From: Dysgonomonas sp. 520
GTDB taxonomy: Bacteria; Bacteroidota; Bacteroidia; Bacteroidales; Dysgonomonadaceae
Length of the DNA stretch: 64,000 nt
Direction of reading: 5' to 3'
Assembly (NCBI RefSeq): GCF_010501095.1
Contig: NZ_QVMP01000003.1
Location: forward strand, 62,001 to 126,000
Shown: one piece after another, positions 45,263 through 54,484 of the stretch
How the letters are laid out: every line of letters starts with the position of its first letter
Numbering within the stretch: the stretch's first letter is position 1
Made by a program: the position numbers and the translations under genes
The notes under the pieces: generated by a model
What the model saw: the letters and a program-made list of their open reading frames with translations, nothing else
The model's database searches: none
What the model was told of the DNA's origin: nothing

Positions 45263-46408
45263 ATGACATACTTCGTGAAAAATATATATAAACCGGTATT
45301 GGTTTGCTTCATTCTTTCTTTCGCCATATTATCTTGTAAAGAAAAGAAAATTGATGAGTCGTATACGATTGAAGGCCGTTTGTCGAACATAGAAAAACCT
45401 TATGTTATTCTGGCAACACAGTTCAATCAGGATTCTATTGTGGTTGATACCATAAAAGTAGACGAAAAGGGTCACTTCTCGTACAAAGGAAATGTAGACA
45501 CATTGTATCAGAGCTATTTATATCTGGATGATGACAAGAAAATGATTCCTGTGTTTTTGAACAAAAGGTGGAATATAAAAATAAACGGGGATGTAAACAC
45601 ACCTGAACTAATGACGGTTAAGGGTGGTGATGTGAACGACGACCTGACAAAATTTAAAGAAGAAAATAAAGCGTTGATCGGTTCTTTGCTCGAACTGAAT
45701 AAGGCTTTGAACGATACGTCCGAGACTAACGGAATAGCCAAGCAGGCCGAACTGAAAAACGTTGAGTTCGAATTATCGGGCAAGGCTAAACAATACATAC
45801 AAAACAATCCGGACAAAATAGCAAGTGTGTTACTGATAGAGGCTTTTTTCAAAAAGAAAGCGTCGGTAGAAGTGCTGACCGAAGAGTTGGACAAGCTGAA
45901 AGGTGACGCCGCCTCTTACTATCTGACCGAAGAATTGAAGGCATACAGTGAGTATGTGAAAAGATCGCAGATAGGATCTTCCGCTCCTTATTTCAGCCTT
46001 TCAAATCTGAACGGGACGGAAGTCAATTTGTCGAAGTATAAAGGAAAATATCTTTTGCTGGCATTTGTTTCGTCCACTTGCGAGTTTTGTGAAGCGGATG
46101 TGCCTTACACAAAAGAAGTGTTCTCTAAACTAAAGAAAAGCAAGTACGACATTGTCTTTTCGTTCATCTATATCGACTCTAAAAACGACTCCATAAAAAA
46201 GGACGTGGCTTCTTTTCCTAAAGAGTGGGTTGTGCTTTCAGATACAGGAGGTTGGACTGCCGAATCTATCAAATTGTACAACATAACCGGCATTCCCAGC
46301 TATATACTGATATCACCCGAAGGATTAATTGTAGACAGAGACTTCTCAATTACCTCCCTCCCCGATATTATGGACAAATTGAAGGAAGAGAAAGAAAAAG
46401 ACAAATAA
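45263..46408 (+). CDS. TlpA-like thiol-disulfide oxidoreductase lipoprotein with DUF4369
   Basis: Periplasmic thioredoxin-fold lipoprotein, 381 residues from ATG at 45263. A GTG at 45224 would add 13 residues before the signal and was rejected. Lipobox ILSC with acceptor Cys25 followed by KEKK. Residues about 30-140 match the DUF4369 domain (YTIEGRLSNIEKPYVILATQ, VDTIKVDEKGHFSYKGNVDT), the middle part is helical, and the C-terminal half is a TlpA/AhpC-type domain with FVSSTCEFCEADVPY, where CEFC is the redox pair. Bacteroidetes have many such proteins, used in envelope redox or stress response. Monocistronic. Confidence 0.88.
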   Translation: MTYFVKNIYKPVLVCFILSFAILSCKEKKIDESYTIEGRLSNIEKPYVILATQFNQDSIVVDTIKVDEKGHFSYKGNVDTLYQSYLYLDDDKKMIPVFLNKRWNIKINGDVNTPELMTVKGGDVNDDLTKFKEENKALIGSLLELNKALNDTSETNGIAKQAELKNVEFELSGKAKQYIQNNPDKIASVLLIEAFFKKKASVEVLTEELDKLKGDAASYYLTEELKAYSEYVKRSQIGSSAPYFSLSNLNGTEVNLSKYKGKYLLLAFVSSTCEFCEADVPYTKEVFSKLKKSKYDIVFSFIYIDSKNDSIKKDVASFPKEWVVLSDTGGWTAESIKLYNITGIPSYILISPEGLIVDRDFSITSLPDIMDKLKEEKEKDK

Positions 46409-46472
46409 CAATTCTGGTTATTTGACATTTTCTTATTTTCTTTGCCAACTACACCAATAGAGTTTTACAAAA

Positions 46473-48014
46473 ATGCTTGCGAAAATATATGGAGCAGCCG
46501 TGCAAGGCATCAATGCTACACTGATAACTATTGAAGTAAACTGTTCGAAAGGTATAAAATTTATGCTTGTGGGGTTGCCCGATGCTTCGGTCAAAGAAAG
46601 TCACGAGCGTATAATCTCTGCATTGCAAGTCAACGGACATAAATTTCCACGTCAACAGGTGGTTATAAACATGTCGCCCGCCGACATCCGAAAAGAAGGA
46701 ACCGCCTACGACCTGCCTCTTGCTATCGGCATATTGGCGGCATCCGATTCGTTGAAAACAGATAAAATAGAAGATTACCTTATCATGGGCGAATTGTCTT
46801 TAGACGGTTCTATTTTACCCATAAAAGGTGTTCTGCCCATAGCCATTATGGCTAGGGAGGCGGGATTTAAAGGATTTATCCTTCCCGAAAAAAATGCCAG
46901 AGAAGCCGCAGTTGTCAACAATCTGGATGTTTATGGAGTCACAAATATAAACGAAGTTATAGACTTCTTCAATGACGAAGCAACATTGACCCCGACCAAA
47001 GTAGACACGCGTGCCGAGTTTAATCAAAAGCAAAACAACTTTGAGTTCGATTTTTCAGACGTAAAAGGGCAGGAAAATGTGAAGAGAGCATTAGAGGTTG
47101 CTGCTGCCGGAGGACACAATGTGATAATGATAGGTCCACCGGGGGCAGGTAAGTCTATGATGGCTAAACGAATCCCGTCCATTTTACCGCCATTTACACT
47201 GCACGAAGCTCTGGAAACCACCAAAATACATAGTGTGGCAGGGAAAATCGGTGTCGAGACTTCCCTTATGAACTTGCGTCCGTTCAGGTCGCCTCACCAC
47301 ACCATCTCAGATGTTGCTATGGTTGGAGGCGGAGCCTATCCTCAACCCGGAGAGATAAGCCTCGCTCACAATGGAGTTTTGTTTCTTGACGAACTGCCCG
47401 AATTCAACCGCAGCGTGCTGGAGGTTATGCGCCAACCTCTCGAAGACAGGAAAATAAACATATCCCGTTCAAAATTTTCGGTCGAATATCCTGCTAGTTT
47501 TATGTTGGTTTCGTCAATGAATCCGTGCCCTTGTGGATATTACAATCATCCGGAAAAAGAATGTATCTGCCCTCAGGGTGCTGTGCATAAATATATGAAT
47601 AAGATTTCAGGGCCACTATTGGACAGGATTGACATTCAGGTTGAAATAACGCCTGTTCCCTTCGAGAAAATTTCGTCTAAAACAGAAGCCGAAAAGAGTG
47701 AGGAAATACGGCATAGGGTGATAAGGGCACGTGAAATTCAGGCAGAACGCTTCAAGGACGAAGACGGGGTTTACTGCAATGCTCAGATGAATAGCAAACT
47801 GTTGCAAAAGTACGCTTCGCCCGACAACAACGGTCTGCAACTATTGAAAACTGCAATGGATAGGTTTAACCTGTCGGCAAGGGCGTACGACCGGATTTTG
47901 AAGGTGTCGCGCACAATTGCCGATCTGGACAATTCTCCGTCCATACAACCACAGCATCTTGCCGAAGCTATTAATTACAGGAATCTGGACAGAGAAAACT
48001 GGGCAAACAAGTAA
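46473..48014 (+). CDS. comM: YifB/ComM family magnesium-chelatase-like AAA ATPase
   Basis: AAA+ ATPase of 513 residues, the family to which ComM belongs; ComM drives branch migration during natural transformation in other bacteria. N-terminal ChlI-like domain (MLVGLPDASVKESHERIISA, MSPADIRKEGTAYDLPLAIG), Walker A GPPGAGKSMMAKR at about residue 225, PFRSPHHTISDVAMVGG, Walker B VLFLDELPEFNR, a Cys cluster MNPCPCGYYNHPEKECICP typical of the family, and the C-terminal domain (LSARAYDRILKVSRTIADLD). Full length. Confidence 0.93.
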   Translation: MLAKIYGAAVQGINATLITIEVNCSKGIKFMLVGLPDASVKESHERIISALQVNGHKFPRQQVVINMSPADIRKEGTAYDLPLAIGILAASDSLKTDKIEDYLIMGELSLDGSILPIKGVLPIAIMAREAGFKGFILPEKNAREAAVVNNLDVYGVTNINEVIDFFNDEATLTPTKVDTRAEFNQKQNNFEFDFSDVKGQENVKRALEVAAAGGHNVIMIGPPGAGKSMMAKRIPSILPPFTLHEALETTKIHSVAGKIGVETSLMNLRPFRSPHHTISDVAMVGGGAYPQPGEISLAHNGVLFLDELPEFNRSVLEVMRQPLEDRKINISRSKFSVEYPASFMLVSSMNPCPCGYYNHPEKECICPQGAVHKYMNKISGPLLDRIDIQVEITPVPFEKISSKTEAEKSEEIRHRVIRAREIQAERFKDEDGVYCNAQMNSKLLQKYASPDNNGLQLLKTAMDRFNLSARAYDRILKVSRTIADLDNSPSIQPQHLAEAINYRNLDRENWANK

Positions 48015-48206
48015 CGCTCCCGCCGGTATAAACGACTAATGTAATTGAACAACAAACATAATCAGCTAAAAAAATCGGTCGGATACAATCTAGCTTGAAA
48101 TAGGCTCTGATACTTAGTGAGACAGGTGTTAAAAACTATTTGTCTTATTTAACTTCATATCTCATCGCCTATTTAGTATCTTTATGCTCTAAAAAATTTA
48201 ATCGAT
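48015..48206. other. Gap before dnaE with repeat relic
   Basis: CGACTAATGTAATTGAAC at about 48033-48050 matches CGACTAATATAATTGAAC at 56799-56816 except at one base, so a remnant of that element probably lies here. A TATCTTTA string close to the dnaE start is a possible weak -7 site. Confidence 0.4.
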
Positions 48207-51200
48207 ATGCAACCATATATACATCTTCATGTCCACTCTCAATACTCGTTGTTGGACGGACAGGCAAGCATACCCCGCCTTGTGGATAAGGCAAAAGCAG
48301 ATGGCATGAAAGCCATTGCGCTCACAGATCACGGCTCGATGTTCGGGATTAAGGAGTTCTTCAATTATGCGAATAAAAAGAATGGTCCGGTAAATGGCAA
48401 CATTAAGGATATAAAAAAACAGATCAAAGAGGCTGAAAAAAACGGGGAGACAGAGAAGATCGAGACACTTCGAGCCAAACTTGCCGAAGAAGAATCTCAT
48501 CTGTTCAAACCCATCCTTGGCTGTGAGTGTTATGTGGCTCGGCGCAACCGCAAACTAAAAGAGGGTAAGCCTGACATGAGCGGCTGGCATTTGGTGGTGT
48601 TGGCGAAAAACCTTACCGGATACAAGAACCTCATAAAAATGGTGTCGAAAAGCTGGACGGAAGGTTTCTATATGCGTCCTCGTATAGACAAAGAGCTTCT
48701 GGAAGAATATCACGAAGGATTAATCGTTTCTTCCGCTTGTCTTGGAGGAGAAATACCGAAGAAGATCACCGCCGGAGACATGAAGGAAGCCGAAGAGGCT
48801 GTTATGTGGTTTAAAAACTTGTTTGGAGATGACTTCTACCTCGAATTGCAAAGGCATAAAACATCACGTCCCGATGCAAACACCGAGGCCTATCCTCTGC
48901 AAGAAAAGGTGAACAAAGAACTTTTAAAGCTGGGTGAGAAATTTGGAGTCAAAATTATTGCTACAAACGATGTTCACTTTGTGAATGAAGAAGATGCCGA
49001 CGCTCACGACCGTCTTATCTGCCTGAGTACGGGAAAAGATCTGGACGACCCAAACCGTATGCGCTACACCAAACAAGAGTGGATGAAGACAACTGCCGAA
49101 ATGAATCAACTATTTGCTGATGTTCCGCAGGCATTGTCCAACACACTCGAAATAGCAGATAAAGTTGAGTTCTATTCTATCGACTCCGATGCCTTGATGC
49201 CATATTTCATGATCGAAGAATCATTTGGCACGGAAGAGGGTTACAAAGAAAAATATTCGGAGCAAGATTTGATCACCGAATTTGGCGAGGATGCTTACAA
49301 CCGCTTGGGAGGATATGACAAGGTGATCAGGGTGAAACTTGAAGCCGATTATCTTGCCCACCTTACCATGATAGGGGCTGCCGAGCGTTATCCGGAAATG
49401 GATAATGACACAAAAGAGCGGCTTGTCTTCGAGCTGGACACAATGAAGACGATGGGTTTTCCCGGATACTTCCTCATTGTGCAAGACTTTATTGCCGCCG
49501 CCCGTAAAATGGGTGTGGCTGTCGGTCCCGGACGTGGATCGGCTGCCGGGTCGGCTGTTGCGTATTGCCTCGGAATTACGGATATCGACCCGATAAAGTA
49601 CGACTTGCTGTTTGAACGGTTCCTGAATCCCGACCGTATATCCATGCCCGATATTGATATCGACTTCGACGACGACGGTCGTGGAGAGGTATTGCGCTGG
49701 GTGACCGAGAAATATGGCTACGACCGTGTTGCCCACATCATTACTTATGGTACGATGGCTACAAAATCGGCTATAAAGGATGTTGCCCGCGTGCAAAAAC
49801 TTCCTTTGTCAGAGTCGAACAGGCTGGCTAAACTTGTGCCTGACAGAATTCCCGACAAGAAAAAGATTACGTTGAGGGATGCCATAGAATATGTGCCCGA
49901 ACTAAAAAGCGCAGCAATAGGCTCCGATCCCATAGCCAGAGATACGCTGAAATATGCACAGATGCTCGAAGGCAATGTGCGCAACACGGGTGTGCATGCT
50001 TGTGGAATCATAATCGGGCGGCAGGATATTTCCGACATTGTGCCCGTTAGCACAGCCGAAGACAAGGAAACGGGCGAAAACATGCTCGTTACTCAGTACG
50101 AAGGCTCTGTGATTGAAGAAACAGGTTTGATAAAAATGGACTTTCTGGGGTTGAAAACCCTGTCTATCATAAAAGAAGCGGTAGAAAACATCAAACATAC
50201 AACAGGCAAAGACATTGATATAAGCAAAATATCACTGACCGACGAAAAGACTTATGAACTGTACAGTGCCGGAAAAACAACCGGAACATTCCAGTTCGAG
50301 TCGGCCGGGATGCAAAAATACCTGAAAGAACTTCAACCGAGTAAGTTTGAAGACCTCATTGCGATGAATGCCCTTTATCGTCCGGGACCAATGGACTATA
50401 TTCCGTCGTTCGTTGCCCGTAAACAGGGGCGTGAAGAGATAAAATACGACATCCCCATTATGGAACGTTACCTGAGCGACACATACGGAATCACCGTGTA
50501 TCAGGAACAGGTCATGCTTCTTTCACGTCTTCTGGCAAACTTCACCAGAGGTCAGTCGGACGAACTTCGTAAGGCGATGGGTAAAAAGCTCATCGACAAG
50601 ATGAACGCATTGAAGGAAAAGTTCCTTGAAGGAGGTAAGGCAAATGGGCATGAGGTGAAAACACTGAATAAAATTTGGGCCGATTGGGAAAAATTTGCGT
50701 CATACGCCTTCAATAAATCTCATGCAACTTGCTATTCTTGGGTAGCATACCAGACTGCATGGCTGAAAGCAAACTATCCGTCGGAATATATGGCTGCCGT
50801 GCTTTCACGAAACTTGTCGAACATCACCGAAATCACGAAATTCATGGACGAATGTAAAGCCATGGATATAAACGTGTTCGGGCCTGATGTGAACGAGTCG
50901 TTCCTGAAATTTTCGGTAAACCCGCAGGGGGATATTCGTTTCGGACTTGCAGCCGTGAAGGGTGTGGGCGAAGGAGCCGTGAACAACATTATCGAAGAAA
51001 GAGAAAAGAATGGGAAGTTCAAAGACATTTTCGATTTTGTGGAGCGTGTCAACCTCAGTGCATGCAACAAGAAGAACATAGAGTCGTTGGCTTTAGCCGG
51101 GGCTTTCGACAACTTTCCGAATATGCACCGGGAGCAATTCTTCGAACCAAATGCAAAAGGAGAAATATTTATAGATATGCTGATACGCTACGGAAACAAA

Positions 51201-51944
51201 TATCAGATAGACAAGCAGCAAGCCGCAAACTCTCTGTTCGGTGACGATACATCATTCGATATAGCACGTCCCGAAATTCCGAAAGCAGAAAAGTGGTCAG
51301 ACCTTATACGTTTGAATAAAGAACGTGACCTGATTGGTATCTATCTGTCGGCACACCCCCTTGACGAATATAAAATAGCGTTGGAATATGCCTGCAATGT
51401 AAGAATGGCAGAGATAGAAGACAAGGAGGCACTGAAAGATAAGGAAGTCTCTTTGGGTGGTTTGGTTTCCGCAGTGCGCGAGGGCATGACCAAAAACGGG
51501 AAACCGTATATGATCATCAAGATAGAGGACTATTCAGGCAGTGGCGAAATACCCTTGTTCGGAGACGATTACATCAATTTCAGTAAATACGGAAAAGAAG
51601 GTCTTTATGTGTATATAAAAGGCCGGGTTCAGGGCAGGAGGTTTGACGCGAGCCAATACGAGCTGAAAATCCTTTCTATCCAATTGCTCCCCGATGTGAA
51701 AGATAAACTGATAGAAAAGATAGTTATTACCCTGCCTTTGCACGAACTGAACAACCAGATTGTAGACGAACTATCGACGTTGACCAAAAACAATACGGGA
51801 AGTACTTTGTTATATTTTAAGATAGTAGACGGCGAAAGAAATATGAAAGTAGAACTGTTTGCACGAAACTATAAAATTAATGTTGACAAAGAGATAATTA
51901 ACTATTTGACGGAAAACGAGAATATTATTTTTAACATTAACTGA
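48207..51944 (+). CDS. dnaE: DNA polymerase III alpha subunit
   Basis: Replicative polymerase of 1245 residues. N-terminal PHP domain starts HLHVHSQYSLLDG. The palm domain holds VGPGRGSAAGSAVAYCLG and PDIDIDFDDDGR with the catalytic Asp residues. The fingers contain LITQYEGSVI-type and FQFESAGMQKYL, then MNALYRPGPMDYIPSFVARK and the helix-hairpin-helix (ESLALAGAFDNF). The C-terminal OB domain is at about 1060-1140 (VSLGGLVSAVREGMTKNGKP). Complete and normal for Bacteroidetes DnaE. Confidence 0.98.
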   Translation: MQPYIHLHVHSQYSLLDGQASIPRLVDKAKADGMKAIALTDHGSMFGIKEFFNYANKKNGPVNGNIKDIKKQIKEAEKNGETEKIETLRAKLAEEESHLFKPILGCECYVARRNRKLKEGKPDMSGWHLVVLAKNLTGYKNLIKMVSKSWTEGFYMRPRIDKELLEEYHEGLIVSSACLGGEIPKKITAGDMKEAEEAVMWFKNLFGDDFYLELQRHKTSRPDANTEAYPLQEKVNKELLKLGEKFGVKIIATNDVHFVNEEDADAHDRLICLSTGKDLDDPNRMRYTKQEWMKTTAEMNQLFADVPQALSNTLEIADKVEFYSIDSDALMPYFMIEESFGTEEGYKEKYSEQDLITEFGEDAYNRLGGYDKVIRVKLEADYLAHLTMIGAAERYPEMDNDTKERLVFELDTMKTMGFPGYFLIVQDFIAAARKMGVAVGPGRGSAAGSAVAYCLGITDIDPIKYDLLFERFLNPDRISMPDIDIDFDDDGRGEVLRWVTEKYGYDRVAHIITYGTMATKSAIKDVARVQKLPLSESNRLAKLVPDRIPDKKKITLRDAIEYVPELKSAAIGSDPIARDTLKYAQMLEGNVRNTGVHACGIIIGRQDISDIVPVSTAEDKETGENMLVTQYEGSVIEETGLIKMDFLGLKTLSIIKEAVENIKHTTGKDIDISKISLTDEKTYELYSAGKTTGTFQFESAGMQKYLKELQPSKFEDLIAMNALYRPGPMDYIPSFVARKQGREEIKYDIPIMERYLSDTYGITVYQEQVMLLSRLLANFTRGQSDELRKAMGKKLIDKMNALKEKFLEGGKANGHEVKTLNKIWADWEKFASYAFNKSHATCYSWVAYQTAWLKANYPSEYMAAVLSRNLSNITEITKFMDECKAMDINVFGPDVNESFLKFSVNPQGDIRFGLAAVKGVGEGAVNNIIEEREKNGKFKDIFDFVERVNLSACNKKNIESLALAGAFDNFPNMHREQFFEPNAKGEIFIDMLIRYGNKYQIDKQQAANSLFGDDTSFDIARPEIPKAEKWSDLIRLNKERDLIGIYLSAHPLDEYKIALEYACNVRMAEIEDKEALKDKEVSLGGLVSAVREGMTKNGKPYMIIKIEDYSGSGEIPLFGDDYINFSKYGKEGLYVYIKGRVQGRRFDASQYELKILSIQLLPDVKDKLIEKIVITLPLHELNNQIVDELSTLTKNNTGSTLLYFKIVDGERNMKVELFARNYKINVDKEIINYLTENENIIFNIN

Positions 51945-51979
51945 CCAACATTCTGTTTTCATTAGTATGAAAGATTGAT

Positions 51980-51987
51980 TACTTTTG
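51980..51987 (+). promoter_or_regulatory. -7 element for trxA
   Basis: TACTTTTG matches TAnnTTTG, 54 bp before the trxA start and 35 bp after the dnaE stop. Confidence 0.4.
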
Positions 51988-52041
51988 TGCTTCTGTTTTA
52001 TTAAGAAAATATATAAAAACTTAAAGATATAATTAACAATT

Positions 52042-52359
52042 ATGGCATTAGAAATTACAGACGCAACTTTTAACGATGTACTAAATTCAGACCTACCGGT
52101 AGTAATCGACTTTTGGGCCGAATGGTGTGGTCCTTGTCGTGTGGTTGGCACGATTGTAGACGAACTAGCAACACAATACGATGGCAAAGTAGTTATCGGA
52201 AAGGTTGATGTAGATAATAATGACGAGATTACAACCAAATTTGGTATCCGTAATATTCCTACGATACTGTTCTTTAAAAATGGAGAAATTGTGGATAAAC
52301 AGGTAGGAGAAGTACAAAAAACAGCATTAGTTGAAAAAATAGATAAACTTTTAGGCTAA
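52042..52359 (+). CDS. trxA: Thioredoxin
   Basis: Cytoplasmic thioredoxin of 105 residues, single domain, no signal peptide. Active site FWAEWCGPCRVVG (CGPC) at about residues 26-38 and the cis-Pro loop GIRNIPTILFF near the C-terminus. Own promoter and terminator indicate a single-gene transcript. Confidence 0.97.
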   Translation: MALEITDATFNDVLNSDLPVVIDFWAEWCGPCRVVGTIVDELATQYDGKVVIGKVDVDNNDEITTKFGIRNIPTILFFKNGEIVDKQVGEVQKTALVEKIDKLLG

Positions 52360-52380
52360 TTTTTCTATCAAATAGTCACA

Positions 52381-52424
52381 AAAACAGGTTGTTCGGATTT
52401 TTTCGGACAACCTGTTTTGTTTTT
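52381..52424 (+). terminator. Intrinsic terminator of trxA
   Basis: AAAACAGGTTGTTCG (52381-52395) pairs with CGGACAACCTGTTTT (52404-52418) with one G-U, followed by GTTTTTC. Strong 15-bp stem 22 bp after the trxA stop. Confidence 0.85.
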
Positions 52425-52501
52425 CTTCGCAATAAAGCCGCAATATCTGCCTTATCAGTCAAAAAGAGTAACTTTTTCTTCATTTATTCGATAAAGCATC
52501 C

Positions 52502-52509
52502 TATTTTTG
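52502..52509 (+). promoter_or_regulatory. -7 element for the RHH-like gene and tadA
   Basis: TATTTTTG matches TAnnTTTG only 5 bp before the ATG at 52515. If used, the transcript would be almost leaderless. No TTTG at the -33 position was seen. Confidence 0.35.
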
Positions 52510-52514
52510 CAGTG

Positions 52515-52727
52515 ATGAAACAAAAAAAAGGAGCACAATTGCCACGCACAAAACATGTTAACTTTTCTCTGAACGAAGAAGAGTATAATCTGATATGTTC
52601 GTACGTGAAAAAATATAAAATATCGAACAAATCGCGCTGGTATAGGGAAACCATTATTTCGCACATACTCAAGAATCTGGATCAGGATTATCCCACCCTT
52701 TTCGGTGAAAATGAAATGAGAAGATGA
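52515..52727 (+). CDS. Small ribbon-helix-helix-like protein
   Basis: 70 residues from ATG at 52515. A longer frame opening at 52389 runs through the trxA terminator and was rejected. Basic N-terminus (KQKKGAQLPRTKHVNFSLNE), then EEEYNLICSYVKKYKISNKS and RWYRETIISHILKNLDQDYP, which fit a beta strand followed by two helices as in ribbon-helix-helix DNA-binding proteins. I cannot name its family. It overlaps tadA by 4 bp (ATGA), so the two are translationally coupled. Role unknown. Confidence 0.6.
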   Translation: MKQKKGAQLPRTKHVNFSLNEEEYNLICSYVKKYKISNKSRWYRETIISHILKNLDQDYPTLFGENEMRR

Positions 52728-53176
52728 TGGAAAATCAAATTCTCAATCACGATTTTTTTATGCGACAGGCACTTGTTGAAGCTAAACGTGCCTATGAGCA
52801 AGACGAAGTTCCCATAGGAGCTGTGGTTGTCTGTAACAACAAGATTATTGCCCGTGCTCACAACCTGACAGAAACTCTTAACGATGTTACGGCTCATGCC
52901 GAAATGCAAGCTATAACGGCTGCGGCAAACGTGTTGGGCGGTAAATATCTTGCCAACTGCACTCTTTACGTCACGGTGGAGCCATGTCCGATGTGTGCCG
53001 GAGGACTGGGTTGGTCGCAAATACCTAAAATTGTTTACGGAACAAAAGACCTCAAACGTGGCTATTCCTTGATTTCACCCAAAGCCTTGCATCCAAAAAC
53101 TGAAGTTATCGGAGGAATTTTGGAGCACGATTGTGCGGAGCTTATCATCAATTTCTTCAAGGAAAAAAGAAGATAG
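52724..53176 (+). CDS. tadA: tRNA-specific adenosine deaminase
   Basis: Converts wobble adenosine 34 to inosine in tRNA-Arg(ACG). 150 residues. Zinc deaminase motifs TAHAEMQAI (His ligand and catalytic Glu) and EPCPMCAGG (two Cys ligands). N-terminal FMRQALVEAKRAYEQDEVPIGAVVV is typical of TadA. Two in-frame ATGs (52724 and 52727) are possible; the first gives the ATGA overlap with the gene upstream. A hairpin with a T tract lies about 105 bp downstream. Confidence 0.95.
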   Translation: MMENQILNHDFFMRQALVEAKRAYEQDEVPIGAVVVCNNKIIARAHNLTETLNDVTAHAEMQAITAAANVLGGKYLANCTLYVTVEPCPMCAGGLGWSQIPKIVYGTKDLKRGYSLISPKALHPKTEVIGGILEHDCAELIINFFKEKRR

Positions 53177-53246
53177 GGTGTTGTCTTTGTTTTGTGTCGA
53201 AACAAATTTTAACGATTGCCCATGCAGCTAAATTGAAAAAAATACA

Positions 53247-53254
53247 TACCTTTG
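53247..53254 (+). promoter_or_regulatory. Orphan -7 element facing the AraC segment
   Basis: TACCTTTG on the plus strand, 28 bp before the left 25-bp inverted repeat, with no plus-strand gene after it until 54485. It would transcribe antisense to the AraC gene, or into AraC if the segment were inverted. Confidence 0.35.
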
Positions 53255-53265
53255 TTTTTTAATAA

Positions 53266-54159
53266 TCAGCGTAAAAGAGCCTCTGTCACTATGTAAGTGA
53301 CGGAGGTTCTTTTTTTATGCATGCTATCCATATCTCCTTTCCTACGAATTTCGGAGGGCGATTTCCCCAGATTTTTGTGGCAAAATTCGTTGAAGTGAGA
53401 CAAGGTGCAGAATTTATTATCCGCCGATATTTGTTTCAGGCTTTTATTAGTATAATAAATTTCATAGTATACCATATTCGTTCTTCTCTGTCGAAGCCAC
53501 AAATAGGCAGTTGTGCCGAAAACTTTCCTGAACTTTTTGTTAAATCCCGAATAGCTGTAATTCATGCTCTTAGCCAACAGCTTCACATTTAGCGTGTTTT
53601 GTGATAACTTATACACTTGTTCCGAAAAATGAAAGTCATTCGCCAAATGCGACCGGAAGAAATCGCTTAGTTCCTCATCCGAATATGAGGCTCTGAGTAT
53701 ATATATTAACTCTCTGACTTTTAGGGTATACAGAGCATTGCTATAAACTTTGTTTTCCTCGTATATTTGAAGAGAACGTACATAAGCATTCAATACACGG
53801 TTCATTCGCAAACTGTAAATATCCGGTTTCTGTTCGTGCATACCGCTGATATTCAGATTTGCAGGATAGTTGTTTTCCCCTATTGTTATTACAACAACCG
53901 AACTTTTATCTAAAATTTTTGCAGACAAGCTAGTTCCCACAGGCAGAAAAAACAATCCTGATTCTGATATCATTAACGAATTTTGCATGCTGAGGGAAAT
54001 ATCTAATTGCCCTTTTGTGATCAGAATGATTTTACTTTCCTTATCCATTTCTTCCCACACAGAGCCTTGTTCAAAAGTTCGAAATCTGATCAAAGGCTCT
54101 TCCTTTCTATAATTATGACTCATTTTTCTATGTTTGTTTAAGTGTTTGTATTTGTGCAT
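53266..54159 (-). CDS. AraC-family transcriptional regulator
   Basis: 297 residues. N-terminal cupin-like sensing part (KIILITKGQLDISLSMQNSL, SGLFFLPVGTSLSAKILDKS), a helical linker, and a C-terminal AraC double helix-turn-helix at about 190-275: NVKLLAKSMNYSYSGFNKKF and the second helix pair KSLKQISADNKFCTLSHFNE followed by NLGKSPSEIRR. A second possible start at Met13 (54123) begins MSHNYRKEE. The last 12 codons lie in or after the left inverted repeat, so the C-terminal tail SVTYIVTEALLR is part repeat. It is transcribed away from the secreted protein at 54485. Its targets are unknown. It could bind the GTCACT palindromes at its own ends. Confidence 0.88.
   Translation of the reverse strand: MHKYKHLNKHRKMSHNYRKEEPLIRFRTFEQGSVWEEMDKESKIILITKGQLDISLSMQNSLMISESGLFFLPVGTSLSAKILDKSSVVVITIGENNYPANLNISGMHEQKPDIYSLRMNRVLNAYVRSLQIYEENKVYSNALYTLKVRELIYILRASYSDEELSDFFRSHLANDFHFSEQVYKLSQNTLNVKLLAKSMNYSYSGFNKKFRKVFGTTAYLWLRQRRTNMVYYEIYYTNKSLKQISADNKFCTLSHFNEFCHKNLGKSPSEIRRKGDMDSMHKKRTSVTYIVTEALLR
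53282..53306. repeat. Left 25-bp inverted repeat (also terminator-like hairpin)
   Basis: Exact reverse complement of 54362-54386. Each copy is itself a palindrome around GTCACT-N5-AGTGAC. On the plus strand it is followed by TTCTTTTTTT and may end the tadA transcript. It also encodes the last residues of the AraC gene on the minus strand. Confidence 0.8.
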
Positions 54160-54361
54160 GTTTAACCAATGTGTAACAAATATTTTTCAGAGGTGTATTT
54201 CTGTTTCTGACTGTAACTTGTTGTTGTTTATGTATTTAAGGTGAGATAAATTTCTATGTAAATAGGAAATCTTTCCCAATGTTTTACTAATGTTTCACAT
54301 GTCGGAATGTCTGCTTTCTTAATTGTTTGATAATAAAAAGAATATCATACCAACTATCACC

Positions 54362-54386
54362 CCTCCGTCACTTACATAGTGACAGA
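54362..54386. repeat. Right 25-bp inverted repeat
   Basis: Exact reverse complement of 53282-53306, 1056 bp between the two. It lies 203 bp upstream of the AraC start and 98 bp before the gene at 54485. The rest of the 54160-54484 gap is AT-rich with no other clear signal. Confidence 0.8.
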
Positions 54387-54484
54387 TTAATATCTATCAA
54401 GTATTCAATTATTAAACACAATTTTCAATTTGTGGGAGCAAACTGGAATCGGAAAAACAAACACGACAAACAACGTTAAAAATC

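Noticed and set aside
52389..52514. Longer start for the small RHH-like gene
   Set aside because: The extra segment runs through the trxA terminator hairpin and encodes unrelated hydrophobic residues.
53282..53306. Left inverted repeat as nothing but a tadA terminator
   Set aside because: It does look like one, but the exact inverted copy at 54362-54386 lacks a T tract and needs another explanation.
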